64,000 nucleotides of DNA, taken from contig NZ_JACEZU010000004.1 of the NCBI RefSeq assembly GCF_014042355.1, positions 1 through 64,000 on the forward strand, given 5' to 3'. Below are positions 25,825 to 34,054 of the stretch, one piece after another. Origin of the DNA: Rugamonas apoptosis (GTDB taxonomy: Bacteria; Pseudomonadota; Gammaproteobacteria; Burkholderiales; Burkholderiaceae_D). The notes beneath the pieces are model-generated. The model worked only from the letters and a program-made list of their open reading frames with translations, was not told where the DNA came from and did not search any database. Position 1 is the first letter of the stretch; each line of letters begins with the position of its first letter. The translations under genes and the position numbers were made by a program.

Positions 25825-25851
25825 TTCAGACTTCGATGTCAATCCTATAAT
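25825..25851 (+). promoter_or_regulatory. Candidate promoter of the wzz-kinase-barrel genes
   Basis: A perfect TATAAT (25846-25851) lies 63 bases before the chain-length gene. The best -35 is TTCAGA (25825-25830) with a short 15-base spacer, so the promoter may need an activator such as the one suggested by the upstream TTGA-N6-TCAA dyad. Confidence 0.4.
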
Positions 25852-25914
25852 TCGCTCTCAAGAGCAACGTCTTGGGGCACGCCTCAAGCACAACCGCCGG
25901 GGAGTAACTGGGCC

Positions 25915-27444
25915 ATGCAGGAAATAATCAGCCAACTGCTATCCAGCCTGAAAGGGATATGGAAATATCGCTGGCAGGGATTGGCCATCATGTGGCTGGT
26001 CGCCGTGCTGGGCTGGGTCAAGGTGGCCACGCTGCCGGACGACTACCAGACCACGGCCCGCGTGTTCGTCGATACCCAAAGTATCCTCAAACCGCTGCTG
26101 GCCGGTATGACCAGCGTACCCAACGTGGAACAGCAGGTGGCCATCATGAGCCGCACGCTGTTGAGCCGGCCCAACGTGGAGCGTGTGATGCGCATGGTGG
26201 ACCTGGACTTGAACGCCAGTACCCCGCGCGAACACGAACGGCAACTCGATGAGTTACTGAGCCGGATCAAGATCGGCGGCACCGGCACCTTCGACATCTA
26301 CACCATCACCTACAACAACAAGAATCCGCGCCTGGTGCGCGACGTGGTGCAGTCGCTGCTGACGATTTTTGTCGAAGGCAGCCTGGGCGGCAAACGGGGC
26401 GAGTCGCAAAAGGCGGTGCAGTTCATCGACGAACAGATCAAGAGCTACGAGGACAAGCTGGTGGCGGCCGAGAACTCGGTCAAGGAATTCAAGCTCAAGC
26501 ACAACGTGCTGCTGCCCCGTGAAGGGGGCGACTATGGCGCACAACTGCTGATGGCGGCCGATGCACTCAACAGCGCCCGGCTGGAGCTGGCCGAGGCCGA
26601 ACAGGCCCGCAACGCCATCAGCAGCCAGATCAGCGGCGACGAACCCATCCTGGGCGCCGACCTGGATCCGGCCGCCATCGCCAATCCGGAACTCGACGCC
26701 CGCATCGCCGTGCTCAACAAGAACCTGGATGCGCTGCGCATGCAATACACGGAACAATATCCGGACATCGTGGCCGCCAAGCGCCTGGTGGCCCAGCTCG
26801 AAGCACGCAAGGTGGAGGAAAGCAAGCTGCGCGCGGCCAGCAGCGATCCCGGCAAGAATTACAGCCCCATGTTGCAGCAGCTCAAAGTGTCGCTCACAGA
26901 AGCCGACGCGCGGGTGGCGTCCATCAAGGCACGGGTGCGCGAATACGAGGCGCGCAGCGCCAGGCTGCAATCGCGGGCCAATGCGGTGCCGGAAGTGGAA
27001 TCGCAACTGGCCCAGCTCAACCGCGACTACCTGATCAACAAGGATAACTACGAAAAGCTGATCGGCCGGCGCGAAGCGGCAAAATTGTCGGGCGACCTGA
27101 GCACCACCACCGACATGATGACCTTCAAGATCATCGACCCGCCCACCGTGCCCGTCACGCCCGTCGGCCCCAACCGCGGCTTGCTGTACAGCGCCGTGCT
27201 CGGTGGCGCCATCCTGATCGGCAATGCCGCCGCGCTGCTGATCAGCCAGATCCGGCCCACCTTCCTCAGTCCCAGCGAATTGCGCGAGCAGACCGGCTTG
27301 CCCGTGCTCGGCACGGTGGCGATGAACTGGACGGAAGCGGGCAAGCGCCGGCGCAAGCGCGCCCAATACGCGTTCGGCGGCGCGCTTGGCATCCTGCTGT
27401 GCGCCTATGGCGGCGTGATGGCCGCCACGCTACTCAAATTGTAA
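25915..27444 (+). CDS. XrtA-type polysaccharide chain length determinant (Wzz family)
   Basis: A 509-residue inner-membrane protein: a first membrane helix at about residues 22-40 (LAIMWLVAVLGWVKVATL), a long periplasmic coiled-coil domain (about 190-400), and membrane helices near 420-442 and at the extreme C-terminus. It controls polymer length and connects the inner-membrane machinery to the export channel. The layout is that of the XrtA-associated Wzz subfamily, in which the tyrosine kinase is a separate gene; here that gene follows after 12 bases. The ATG at 25915 follows a GGGGAG site about ten bases upstream. Confidence 0.88.
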   Translation: MQEIISQLLSSLKGIWKYRWQGLAIMWLVAVLGWVKVATLPDDYQTTARVFVDTQSILKPLLAGMTSVPNVEQQVAIMSRTLLSRPNVERVMRMVDLDLNASTPREHERQLDELLSRIKIGGTGTFDIYTITYNNKNPRLVRDVVQSLLTIFVEGSLGGKRGESQKAVQFIDEQIKSYEDKLVAAENSVKEFKLKHNVLLPREGGDYGAQLLMAADALNSARLELAEAEQARNAISSQISGDEPILGADLDPAAIANPELDARIAVLNKNLDALRMQYTEQYPDIVAAKRLVAQLEARKVEESKLRAASSDPGKNYSPMLQQLKVSLTEADARVASIKARVREYEARSARLQSRANAVPEVESQLAQLNRDYLINKDNYEKLIGRREAAKLSGDLSTTTDMMTFKIIDPPTVPVTPVGPNRGLLYSAVLGGAILIGNAAALLISQIRPTFLSPSELREQTGLPVLGTVAMNWTEAGKRRRKRAQYAFGGALGILLCAYGGVMAATLLKL

Positions 27445-27456
27445 GGGACCCTGGCC

Positions 27457-28218
27457 ATGATGAACACCGATACCGTGCCCGCCGCCATCGGCGCCAACCG
27501 CCTGGTTGAAATCAACCTGGACCGCCTGAGTCAAATGGGCATGGTCACGCAAGATAGCGGCCGCACCAGCGTGGCCGAGGATTTCCGCATCATCAAGCGG
27601 CCGCTGCTGCGCAACGCCCGCGCTGAGACGGGCGGGGGCGCGATCCGGCATGGCAACCTGATCTTCATCACCAGCGCCCTGCCCGGCGAAGGCAAGACCT
27701 ATTGCGCCGTCAACCTGGCCATGAGCATCGCCATGGAAATGGACAACACCGTGCTGCTGGTGGACGCCGACGTGGCGCGCCCGTCCGTGCTCAAGGTGTT
27801 GGGCCTGGGCTCGGCGCCCGGCTTGATGGATATCCTCACGAACGACCAGCTCGGCCTGCCCGAGGTGATTCTGCGCACCAACGTCCCCACGCTCAGCATC
27901 CTGCCGGCCGGGCGGCCGTTCAAGCACGCCACCGAGCTGCTGGCCAGCCGCAGCATGAGCGCGCTGTTGACCGACATCGCCGAACGCTACGCGGACCGGA
28001 TCGTCATCTTCGATTCGCCGCCCTTGCTGATCACGACCGAGGCCAGCGTGCTGGCCACCCAGATGGGCCAGATCGTGATGGTGGTGGAAGCGGAAACCAC
28101 GACCCAGCACGCGGTCCAGGAAGCCTTGCGCCGCGTCGAACAATGTCCGCACGTGAACCTGATCTACAACAAGACCAAAGAGTTCCCGGGCGGCCAATAC
28201 TATGGCTATTATGATTAG
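27457..28218 (+). CDS. XrtA-associated tyrosine autokinase (BY-kinase)
   Basis: A 253-residue cytoplasmic BY-kinase. The Walker A motif is ALPGEGKT (Lys80), Walker A' is LLVDADVARP (about residues 100-109), Walker B is IVIFDSPPLL. The C-terminus is tyrosine-rich, ending QYYGYYD, the expected autophosphorylation cluster. It works with the Wzz-like protein to cycle polymerisation and export. The first ATG at 27457 lies after AAGGGA. The next gene's start overlaps its final codons. Confidence 0.9.
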   Translation: MMNTDTVPAAIGANRLVEINLDRLSQMGMVTQDSGRTSVAEDFRIIKRPLLRNARAETGGGAIRHGNLIFITSALPGEGKTYCAVNLAMSIAMEMDNTVLLVDADVARPSVLKVLGLGSAPGLMDILTNDQLGLPEVILRTNVPTLSILPAGRPFKHATELLASRSMSALLTDIAERYADRIVIFDSPPLLITTEASVLATQMGQIVMVVEAETTTQHAVQEALRRVEQCPHVNLIYNKTKEFPGGQYYGYYD

Positions 28219-29734
28219 CGCACCATGGCGCGGACCTCGGCACTGGTCGTGGGCGGTGGTGGCGCTGGGCATCCCGGCGTCGGCCACACCGGCCGATTGG
28301 ACGATTTCGCCCAGCGTACGCGTCGGCGAGAGCTATTCCGACAATGTGCGCCTGAGTCCGCAGTCCGAGGCCCGCTCCGCCTGGATCACCGAACTGGCGC
28401 CCGGCATCGCGGTCGCGGCCACCGGTCCCCGGCTCACCTTGCAGCTCGATTACACGCTGCAGGAACGGCGCAGCACGGCCGAGGCGGCGCGCAGGACCCA
28501 GTCGCTCGACGCCGGCGGACACGCCGAACTGCTGCCAGAATGGCTGTACCTGGACGCGCGCACGGCCATCAGCCAGCAAAACATTTCCGCCTTCGGTCCC
28601 CAGATCACCGACCCTGGCCAGGACAGCACGAACGCGGTTTCCACCCGCACGGTCAGCGTCACGCCCATGCTGCGCCACTATTTTCGGGGTCTGGCGACGG
28701 CGGAGCTGCGCTACGCCTATGAGCGCGTCCGGGCCGACAGCCTGTACGACGTCGACAGCCGCGACCTGCGCCTGAGCTTGAGCGGCGACGACGGCGGGCG
28801 CGGCTGGCAATGGCAGGCCAGCGCCGACCACCGCAGCACCCGCGACGTGGCCTCGGTGCCGGTCACCAACAACGACGCGGCCGCCACCTTGCGGGTACCG
28901 GTGGACCCCATGCTCACCGTGTTCGGTACCGTCGGCTATGAGCGGGCCGATTATCAGGCGCTTGACACCGCGCCACGCGGGCGCCATTGGTCGGCCGGCG
29001 CGGCGTGGCAGCCATCGGACCGGACCAGCGCCTCGGCCAGTGTGGGCCGCCGCTTCTTTGGCCAGACCCACAGTCTGGCGCTGCAACACCGCATGCATAC
29101 CGTGGTCTGGACCCTCAATTACGACGAGGATATCAGCACCACCTCGGCCCAGTTCCAGCGCCTGCAGCCTGACGTGGTGGGCAATTTCCTCTACCAGCTA
29201 TGGGCCGTCCGTATTCCCGACCCGCAGATGCGGTTACAGGTGGTGAACGCCTTCCTGCGCCTGTCCCAGTTGCTGGGTCCCTACGCGGGCAACGTCAACT
29301 ATTTCAGCCACCAGTATTTCCTGCAGAAGCAGTGGAGTGGCGCGGCCGTCTATTCCGGTCCGCGCAGCACGCTCGCGCTGGCGCTGAACACGAGCCGCCG
29401 CACTACCCAGACCAACAGCGCCATCGACAGTCCCTTGCTGCCGCCTGGCCAGTTGGCGCTGGACCAGTACACGCGCCAGCGCACCGTCCAGGCCGGGTGG
29501 AGCTGGCGCATGTCGTCACGCGACAGCCTCGGCGCCGCCGCCAGCCGCAGCGTGGCCGACGCGCTGGACACAGGCCGCACGGACCGCAACGACAGCGTCA
29601 ATCTGAACCTGACGCGCCAATTGCAGCCCAAGCTGACGGCCACGCTGGACGTGCGCCACACCCGCCACCGCAGCAATGCGGGCGGCGACTACCGGGAAAA
29701 CGCCGTCAGCGCGGCCATGATCCTGCTGTTCTGA
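28202..29734 (+). CDS. Outer-membrane beta-barrel protein of XrtA loci
   Basis: A 510-residue protein with an N-terminal signal peptide (cleavage near ATPA/DW) and many alternating amphipathic strands ending in a C-terminal aromatic residue (AMILLF), the mark of an outer-membrane barrel. It resembles the hypothetical family always found beside the tyrosine kinase in XrtA clusters (TIGR03016 type). It may help polymer or protein export. The ATG at 28202 overlaps the kinase gene by 17 bases; ATG 28211 is also possible. The XrtA-linked AAA ATPase gene usually found next is absent: wecB follows after 15 bases. Confidence 0.78.
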   Translation: MAIMISAPWRGPRHWSWAVVALGIPASATPADWTISPSVRVGESYSDNVRLSPQSEARSAWITELAPGIAVAATGPRLTLQLDYTLQERRSTAEAARRTQSLDAGGHAELLPEWLYLDARTAISQQNISAFGPQITDPGQDSTNAVSTRTVSVTPMLRHYFRGLATAELRYAYERVRADSLYDVDSRDLRLSLSGDDGGRGWQWQASADHRSTRDVASVPVTNNDAAATLRVPVDPMLTVFGTVGYERADYQALDTAPRGRHWSAGAAWQPSDRTSASASVGRRFFGQTHSLALQHRMHTVVWTLNYDEDISTTSAQFQRLQPDVVGNFLYQLWAVRIPDPQMRLQVVNAFLRLSQLLGPYAGNVNYFSHQYFLQKQWSGAAVYSGPRSTLALALNTSRRTTQTNSAIDSPLLPPGQLALDQYTRQRTVQAGWSWRMSSRDSLGAAASRSVADALDTGRTDRNDSVNLNLTRQLQPKLTATLDVRHTRHRSNAGGDYRENAVSAAMILLF

Positions 29735-29749
29735 GAAAGTGCCGCCACC

Positions 29750-30907
29750 ATGTCCATCGCCCCCTCCCCCCCGCCACGCCTGCTGTGCGTCGTCGCCGCC
29801 CGCCCCAACCTGATGAAGATGGCGCCGGTACTGGCCGCCTTGCGCCAGCTTGAACCGGCGCCCGTCCTGACGCTGGTGCATACCGGCCAGCATTACGACG
29901 CCGCCATGAATGCCCAGTTCTTCAGCGCGCTGGACCTGCCGCCACCCGACATCGCGCTCGACGTGGGCTCGGCCAACCACGCCGTCCAGACGGCCGAGGT
30001 CATGCGCCGTTTCGACGCCGTGCTTGAGCAGCAGGCGCCCACGGCAACGCTGGTGGTGGGCGACGTTAACTCGACCCTGGCCTGCGCGCTGGTGGCGGCC
30101 AAGCGCAACGTGCCCGTGCTGCATGTGGAGGCCGGCTTGCGCAGCTTTGACCGCGCGATGCCGGAGGAAATCAACCGGGTGCTGACGGACCAGTTGTCCG
30201 AACTCCTGTTTACCACCGAAGCGGGCGCCGCCGACAACCTGCTGCGTGAAGGCATCCCCAGCGCGCGCATTCATTTCGTCGGCAACGTGATGATCGACAC
30301 CCTGCTGCGTTTGTTGCCAGGCGCGCCCGCGCCGGAGCAGGTGCTGGCCAGCCACAACCTGGCCGGCTTCATCGCGCGCGGCGCGCCGTACGCGCTGCTG
30401 ACGCTGCACCGGGCCGGCAACGTCGATGATCCTCAGCGCCTGCGCGCGCTGCTGGAAATGGCCGGCCGCCTCAGCGCACGGCTGCCCGTGTTGTTCCCGC
30501 TCCATCCACGCACGCGCGCCAGACTGGAGCAATTCGGCATGAGCGGCCTGCTCGACCAGCCGCATCTGGCTTGCCTGCCGCCACTCGGCTATCTCGACAT
30601 GCTGGGCTTGATGCGCGGCGCGCGCATGGTGCTCACCGATTCCGGCGGGGTGCAGGAGGAAACCACGGCCCTGGGCGTGCCCTGCCTGACGCTGCGGGAC
30701 AACACGGAGCGCCCCATCACCATCAGCGAAGGCAGCAACGCGCTGGCCGGCCGTGACCCAGCCGTCATCCTGGCCCTGTGCGACGACATTCTCCAATATG
30801 GCGGCAAGGCGGGCCGGGTGCCACGGCTGTGGGATGGCCACGCGGCGCCCCGCATCGCGGCCGTGGTCGGCCAATGGCTGGCGCAACGGCGGGAGCGCGC
30901 GCCATGA
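29750..30907 (+). CDS. wecB: UDP-N-acetylglucosamine 2-epimerase (non-hydrolysing)
   Basis: A 385-residue WecB-type enzyme making UDP-ManNAc from UDP-GlcNAc. Family stretches are visible: AARPNLMKMAPV, HTGQHYD, VVGDVNSTLAC, HVEAGLRSFDRAMPEEINR, LTLHRAGNVDD, and LTDSGGVQEETTALGVPCLTLR with TERPIT. Length fits. It provides ManNAc-type sugar for the polymer. Its TGA overlaps the ATG of the deacetylase gene. The XrtA-associated version is normally at this place in the cluster. Confidence 0.92.
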   Translation: MSIAPSPPPRLLCVVAARPNLMKMAPVLAALRQLEPAPVLTLVHTGQHYDAAMNAQFFSALDLPPPDIALDVGSANHAVQTAEVMRRFDAVLEQQAPTATLVVGDVNSTLACALVAAKRNVPVLHVEAGLRSFDRAMPEEINRVLTDQLSELLFTTEAGAADNLLREGIPSARIHFVGNVMIDTLLRLLPGAPAPEQVLASHNLAGFIARGAPYALLTLHRAGNVDDPQRLRALLEMAGRLSARLPVLFPLHPRTRARLEQFGMSGLLDQPHLACLPPLGYLDMLGLMRGARMVLTDSGGVQEETTALGVPCLTLRDNTERPITISEGSNALAGRDPAVILALCDDILQYGGKAGRVPRLWDGHAAPRIAAVVGQWLAQRRERAP

Positions 30908-31767
30908 ACCCGGCCCCGTCGTCCGCACTGGCCCGCCGCAACGCGCTCACCGTCGACGTGGAAGATTACTTCCATGTATCGGCCTTCGCGCCCCACATCG
31001 CGCGCGACAGTTGGGACAGCCTTCCGTGCCGGGTGGAAGCGAATGTGGATCGCATCCTCGGCCTGCTCGACGGCGCGGGCTGCCGCGCCACCTTCTTTAC
31101 GCTAGGCTGGGTGGCTGAACGTTATCCGGCCCTGGTGCGCCGTATCGCCGCTGGCGGCCACGAGTTGGCCAGCCACGGCTACGGCCACGCGCGCGTGAGC
31201 GGCATGAGCCAGGCTGAATTCATGCACGACATCAGCCGCAGCAAGCAGCTGCTGGAGCAACTGAGTGGCCAGCCAGTCCGCGGCTATCGCGCCCCCAGCT
31301 TTTCCATCGGCGCGGCCAGCCCCTGGGCCCACGCCAGCCTGCAGGCGGCGGGCTACCGCTACAGTTCCAGCCTGTACCCGATCCGGCACGACCACTACGG
31401 CGCCCCGGACGCGCCCCGTTTCGCCCACTATCCGGACGGCCGGCAAGGCTTGCTGGAACTGCCAGTCAGTACCATCCGCGTCGGCGGCCACAATCTGCCG
31501 GCTGGCGGTGGCGGCTACTTCCGGCTCTATCCCTACCGCTGTTCGCGCTGGGCCTTGCGGCGGATCAATTCGCGCGATGGCCAGGCCGGGATATTCTACT
31601 TTCACCCTTGGGAGCTGGACCCCGGCCAACCGCGGCAGCACGGCCTCGCCTGGTCGACCCGGTTCCGCCACTACCTGAACCTGGGCCGGATGGAAGCGCG
31701 CATCGGCCGGCTGCTGCACGACTTCGAATGGGGCACGATCGCCGACATCTTCCCGGAGCAGCCATGA
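30904..31767 (+). CDS. XrtA-system polysaccharide deacetylase
   Basis: A 287-residue NodB-type carbohydrate esterase domain: TVDVEDYFH (metal-binding Asp pair), ATFFTLGWVAERYP, GHELASHGYGH (metal-binding His pair), GYRAPSFSIG, and a C-terminal FYFHPWELD with the catalytic histidine. It lacks a signal peptide, as do other XrtA members, so it may act on lipid-linked or cytoplasmic glycans. The ATG overlaps wecB and the stop overlaps the FemAB-like gene (ATGA at both junctions). Confidence 0.9.
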   Translation: MNPAPSSALARRNALTVDVEDYFHVSAFAPHIARDSWDSLPCRVEANVDRILGLLDGAGCRATFFTLGWVAERYPALVRRIAAGGHELASHGYGHARVSGMSQAEFMHDISRSKQLLEQLSGQPVRGYRAPSFSIGAASPWAHASLQAAGYRYSSSLYPIRHDHYGAPDAPRFAHYPDGRQGLLELPVSTIRVGGHNLPAGGGGYFRLYPYRCSRWALRRINSRDGQAGIFYFHPWELDPGQPRQHGLAWSTRFRHYLNLGRMEARIGRLLHDFEWGTIADIFPEQP

Positions 31768-32822
31768 CACTGGATCGTCCGCCCCATGTCACCGCCCCAC
31801 CCATCGTCGGCCTGATGGGGACGGGCGACGCCGAACGATGGGATCGCTTCGTGCAGGCCTGCCCCGACGCCACGTTCTTCCATCGGGCCGGCTGGAAGAA
31901 CGTGATCGAACAGGCTTTTGGCCACCCCGTGTGGTTCCTGTACGCGGAATCGGATGGTGTACTGCGTGGCATCTTGCCGCTGGCCCAGATCCGCAGTCCG
32001 CTGTTCGGCAACAGCCTCGTCTCGCTGCCGTTCTGCGTCTACGGCGGCGTTGCGGCGCTCGACGCCGAAGCAGCTGCCGCCCTGGACGCGGCCGCCCAGG
32101 CGCTGGCGGCCCGCCTCGGCGTCGACCATCTCGAATACCGCAACCTGGCGCCCCGCCATGCGGACTGGCCGCGCAGCGATATGTACCACACCTTCCGCAA
32201 GCCCCTGTCGCCCGAACCCGACACCAACCTGCTGGCCATCCCCCGCAAACAGCGGGCCATGGTGCGCAAGGGTGCGGCGGCCGGCCTGCTCAGCCGCTTC
32301 GACGACGACACGGAGCGCTTCTACGCGCTGTACGCGGCCAGCGTGCACCGCCTTGGCACGCCCGTCTTCAGCCGGCGCTACTTTCGTCTGCTGCAACAGG
32401 AGTTTGGCGCGGACTGCGAAGTGCTGTGCATCGAACACGGGGCGCAGGCCGTCAGCGGCGTGCTGAGTTTCCGGTTCCGCGACGAGATCCTGCCCTATTA
32501 CGGTGGCGGCGGCCAGGCCGCACGCGCGCTGGCCGCCAACGACTATATGTATTGGGAAGTGATGCGCCATGCGTGCCAGCGCGGCAGTCGGGTGTTCGAT
32601 TTCGGCCGCAGCAAGGCCGGTACCGGTTCCTACGATTTCAAGAAGAACTGGGGCTTCACGCCGCAACCGCTGCATTACGAATACCAGTTGCACCGCGCCC
32701 GCCAGGTGCCCGCCAACCATCCCCTCAATCCCCGCTACCGGCTGCTGATCCGGGCCTGGCAGCGGCTGCCCCTGCGGCTGGCCAATGCGCTGGGACCTCA
32801 CATCGTGCGCCAGTTGGGCTGA
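31764..32822 (+). CDS. FemAB-like XrtA-associated acyltransferase
   Basis: A 352-residue protein of the FemAB/GNAT type found in XrtA loci. Typical stretches: ATFFHRAGWKNVIEQAFGH, LVSLPFCVYGGV, LLAIPRKQRAMVRKG and FDFGRSKAGTGSYDFKKNWG. FemAB enzymes transfer amino acids from aminoacyl-tRNA to peptidoglycan precursors; here the acceptor is probably part of the exopolysaccharide or its carrier. Coupled by ATGA overlap to the deacetylase gene, and two bases before the following glycosyltransferase. Confidence 0.85.
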   Translation: MTLDRPPHVTAPPIVGLMGTGDAERWDRFVQACPDATFFHRAGWKNVIEQAFGHPVWFLYAESDGVLRGILPLAQIRSPLFGNSLVSLPFCVYGGVAALDAEAAAALDAAAQALAARLGVDHLEYRNLAPRHADWPRSDMYHTFRKPLSPEPDTNLLAIPRKQRAMVRKGAAAGLLSRFDDDTERFYALYAASVHRLGTPVFSRRYFRLLQQEFGADCEVLCIEHGAQAVSGVLSFRFRDEILPYYGGGGQAARALAANDYMYWEVMRHACQRGSRVFDFGRSKAGTGSYDFKKNWGFTPQPLHYEYQLHRARQVPANHPLNPRYRLLIRAWQRLPLRLANALGPHIVRQLG

Positions 32823-32824
32823 TC

Positions 32825-34054
32825 ATGCGCCACCTGCTCTATCTCACCCATCGCATCCCCTACCCGCCCAACAAGGGCGACAAGATCCGTGCCTGGCATG
32901 TGCTCGCCTATCTGCAGCGCCATTTCCACGTCCACCTGGGCACGTTCGTCGATCACCCGGACGACAGGCAGCATGTGGAACGGTTGCGGGCCATGTGCGC
33001 CAGCAGCAGCTTCATCTCCTTGCAGCCCGCGCGTGCCCGCCTGCGCGCCTTGGCTGCGCTGGCCAGCGATGAGCCGGCCAGCGTGCGCTATTACCGCAGC
33101 GCGCCTCTGCGGCTGTGGGTGGAGCAAACCTTGGCCCGTTTCCCCATCGGCGCGGCGCTGGCCTTTTCCGGCCCCATGGCCCAATACGTGCCGGCCCATG
33201 GCGGACACGGTCCGCTGCACCGGGTGATGGACCTGGTCGACGTGGATTCGGCAAAGTGGCTGGCCTACGCCGGCAACCACCGCTGGCCGCTGGCCGCGCT
33301 CTACCGCCGCGAAGCACGCTGTTTGCTCGCGTACGAGCGCCACGTCGCCTGCCAGTTCGACCGCACCACCCTCGTGTCCGGCCCCGAGGCGGCATTGTTC
33401 CGCACCCTGGCGCCCGAAAGCGCGCACAAGGTCGCCCACTTCCGTAACGGTGTCGATGGCGCTTACTTCGCGCCGGACGCCAGCCATCCCAATCCCTATC
33501 CGGCCGGACAAAGCGTGCTGGTGTTCACGGGGGCGATGGATTATTGGCCCAATGTGGAAGCCGTTTGCTGGTTCGCGGCGCAGGTGCTGCCAGCGTTGCG
33601 CGCCAGCCATCCTGCGCTCCACTTTCACATCGTCGGCGCCCACCCGACGGCGGCGGTGCGGGCGCTGGCGTCCCAGGCCGGCGTCCACGTCAGCGGCACG
33701 GTGCCGGACATCCGCCCCTATCTGCAGCATGCCGCCATGGCCGTCGCGCCATTGCAGGTCGCGCGCGGGGTGCAGAACAAGGTGCTGGAAGCGATGGCCA
33801 TGGGCCTGCCGGTGGTCGCCAGCACGGCGGCGCTGCAAGGCATCGAAGCCGAGTTGGAGCACGCCGTGTTGTGCGCCGATCAGCCCCAGGCCTGGGTGAC
33901 CCGGATACACCGGGCCCTGGACCCGGGATACGCCACCACCATCGGCCACGCTGCCCGCCGCTGCGTGCTGGAGCGCTACGACTGGCAGCGCAATCTGGCC
34001 AGTCTCGGCGAATTGCTGGGCGTGCGCGCCAGCGGTGCGGAGGCGGCGCCATGA
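32825..34054 (+). CDS. XrtA-system glycosyltransferase (TIGR03087/stp1 type)
   Basis: A 409-residue GT4-fold enzyme beginning MRHLLYLTHRIPYPPNKGDK, the start typical of the XrtA glycosyltransferase 1 group. The C-terminal nucleotide-binding half shows VLVFTGAMDYWPNVEAVCWF, VAPLQVARGVQNKVLEAMAM and GLPVVAST. It adds a sugar to the lipid-linked unit; donor not predictable. The stop overlaps the exosortase ATG. Confidence 0.87.
   Translation: MRHLLYLTHRIPYPPNKGDKIRAWHVLAYLQRHFHVHLGTFVDHPDDRQHVERLRAMCASSSFISLQPARARLRALAALASDEPASVRYYRSAPLRLWVEQTLARFPIGAALAFSGPMAQYVPAHGGHGPLHRVMDLVDVDSAKWLAYAGNHRWPLAALYRREARCLLAYERHVACQFDRTTLVSGPEAALFRTLAPESAHKVAHFRNGVDGAYFAPDASHPNPYPAGQSVLVFTGAMDYWPNVEAVCWFAAQVLPALRASHPALHFHIVGAHPTAAVRALASQAGVHVSGTVPDIRPYLQHAAMAVAPLQVARGVQNKVLEAMAMGLPVVASTAALQGIEAELEHAVLCADQPQAWVTRIHRALDPGYATTIGHAARRCVLERYDWQRNLASLGELLGVRASGAEAAP

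Noticed and set aside
25876-25889. Sigma54-type GG-N10-GC (GGCACG...AAGC) before the chain-length gene
   Set aside because: The -24 element is good, but the -12 element is AAGC rather than TTGC, and a TATAAT box with an FNR-type dyad lies upstream. It is worth remembering because XrtA systems in other bacteria use sigma54, but it is too weak to list.
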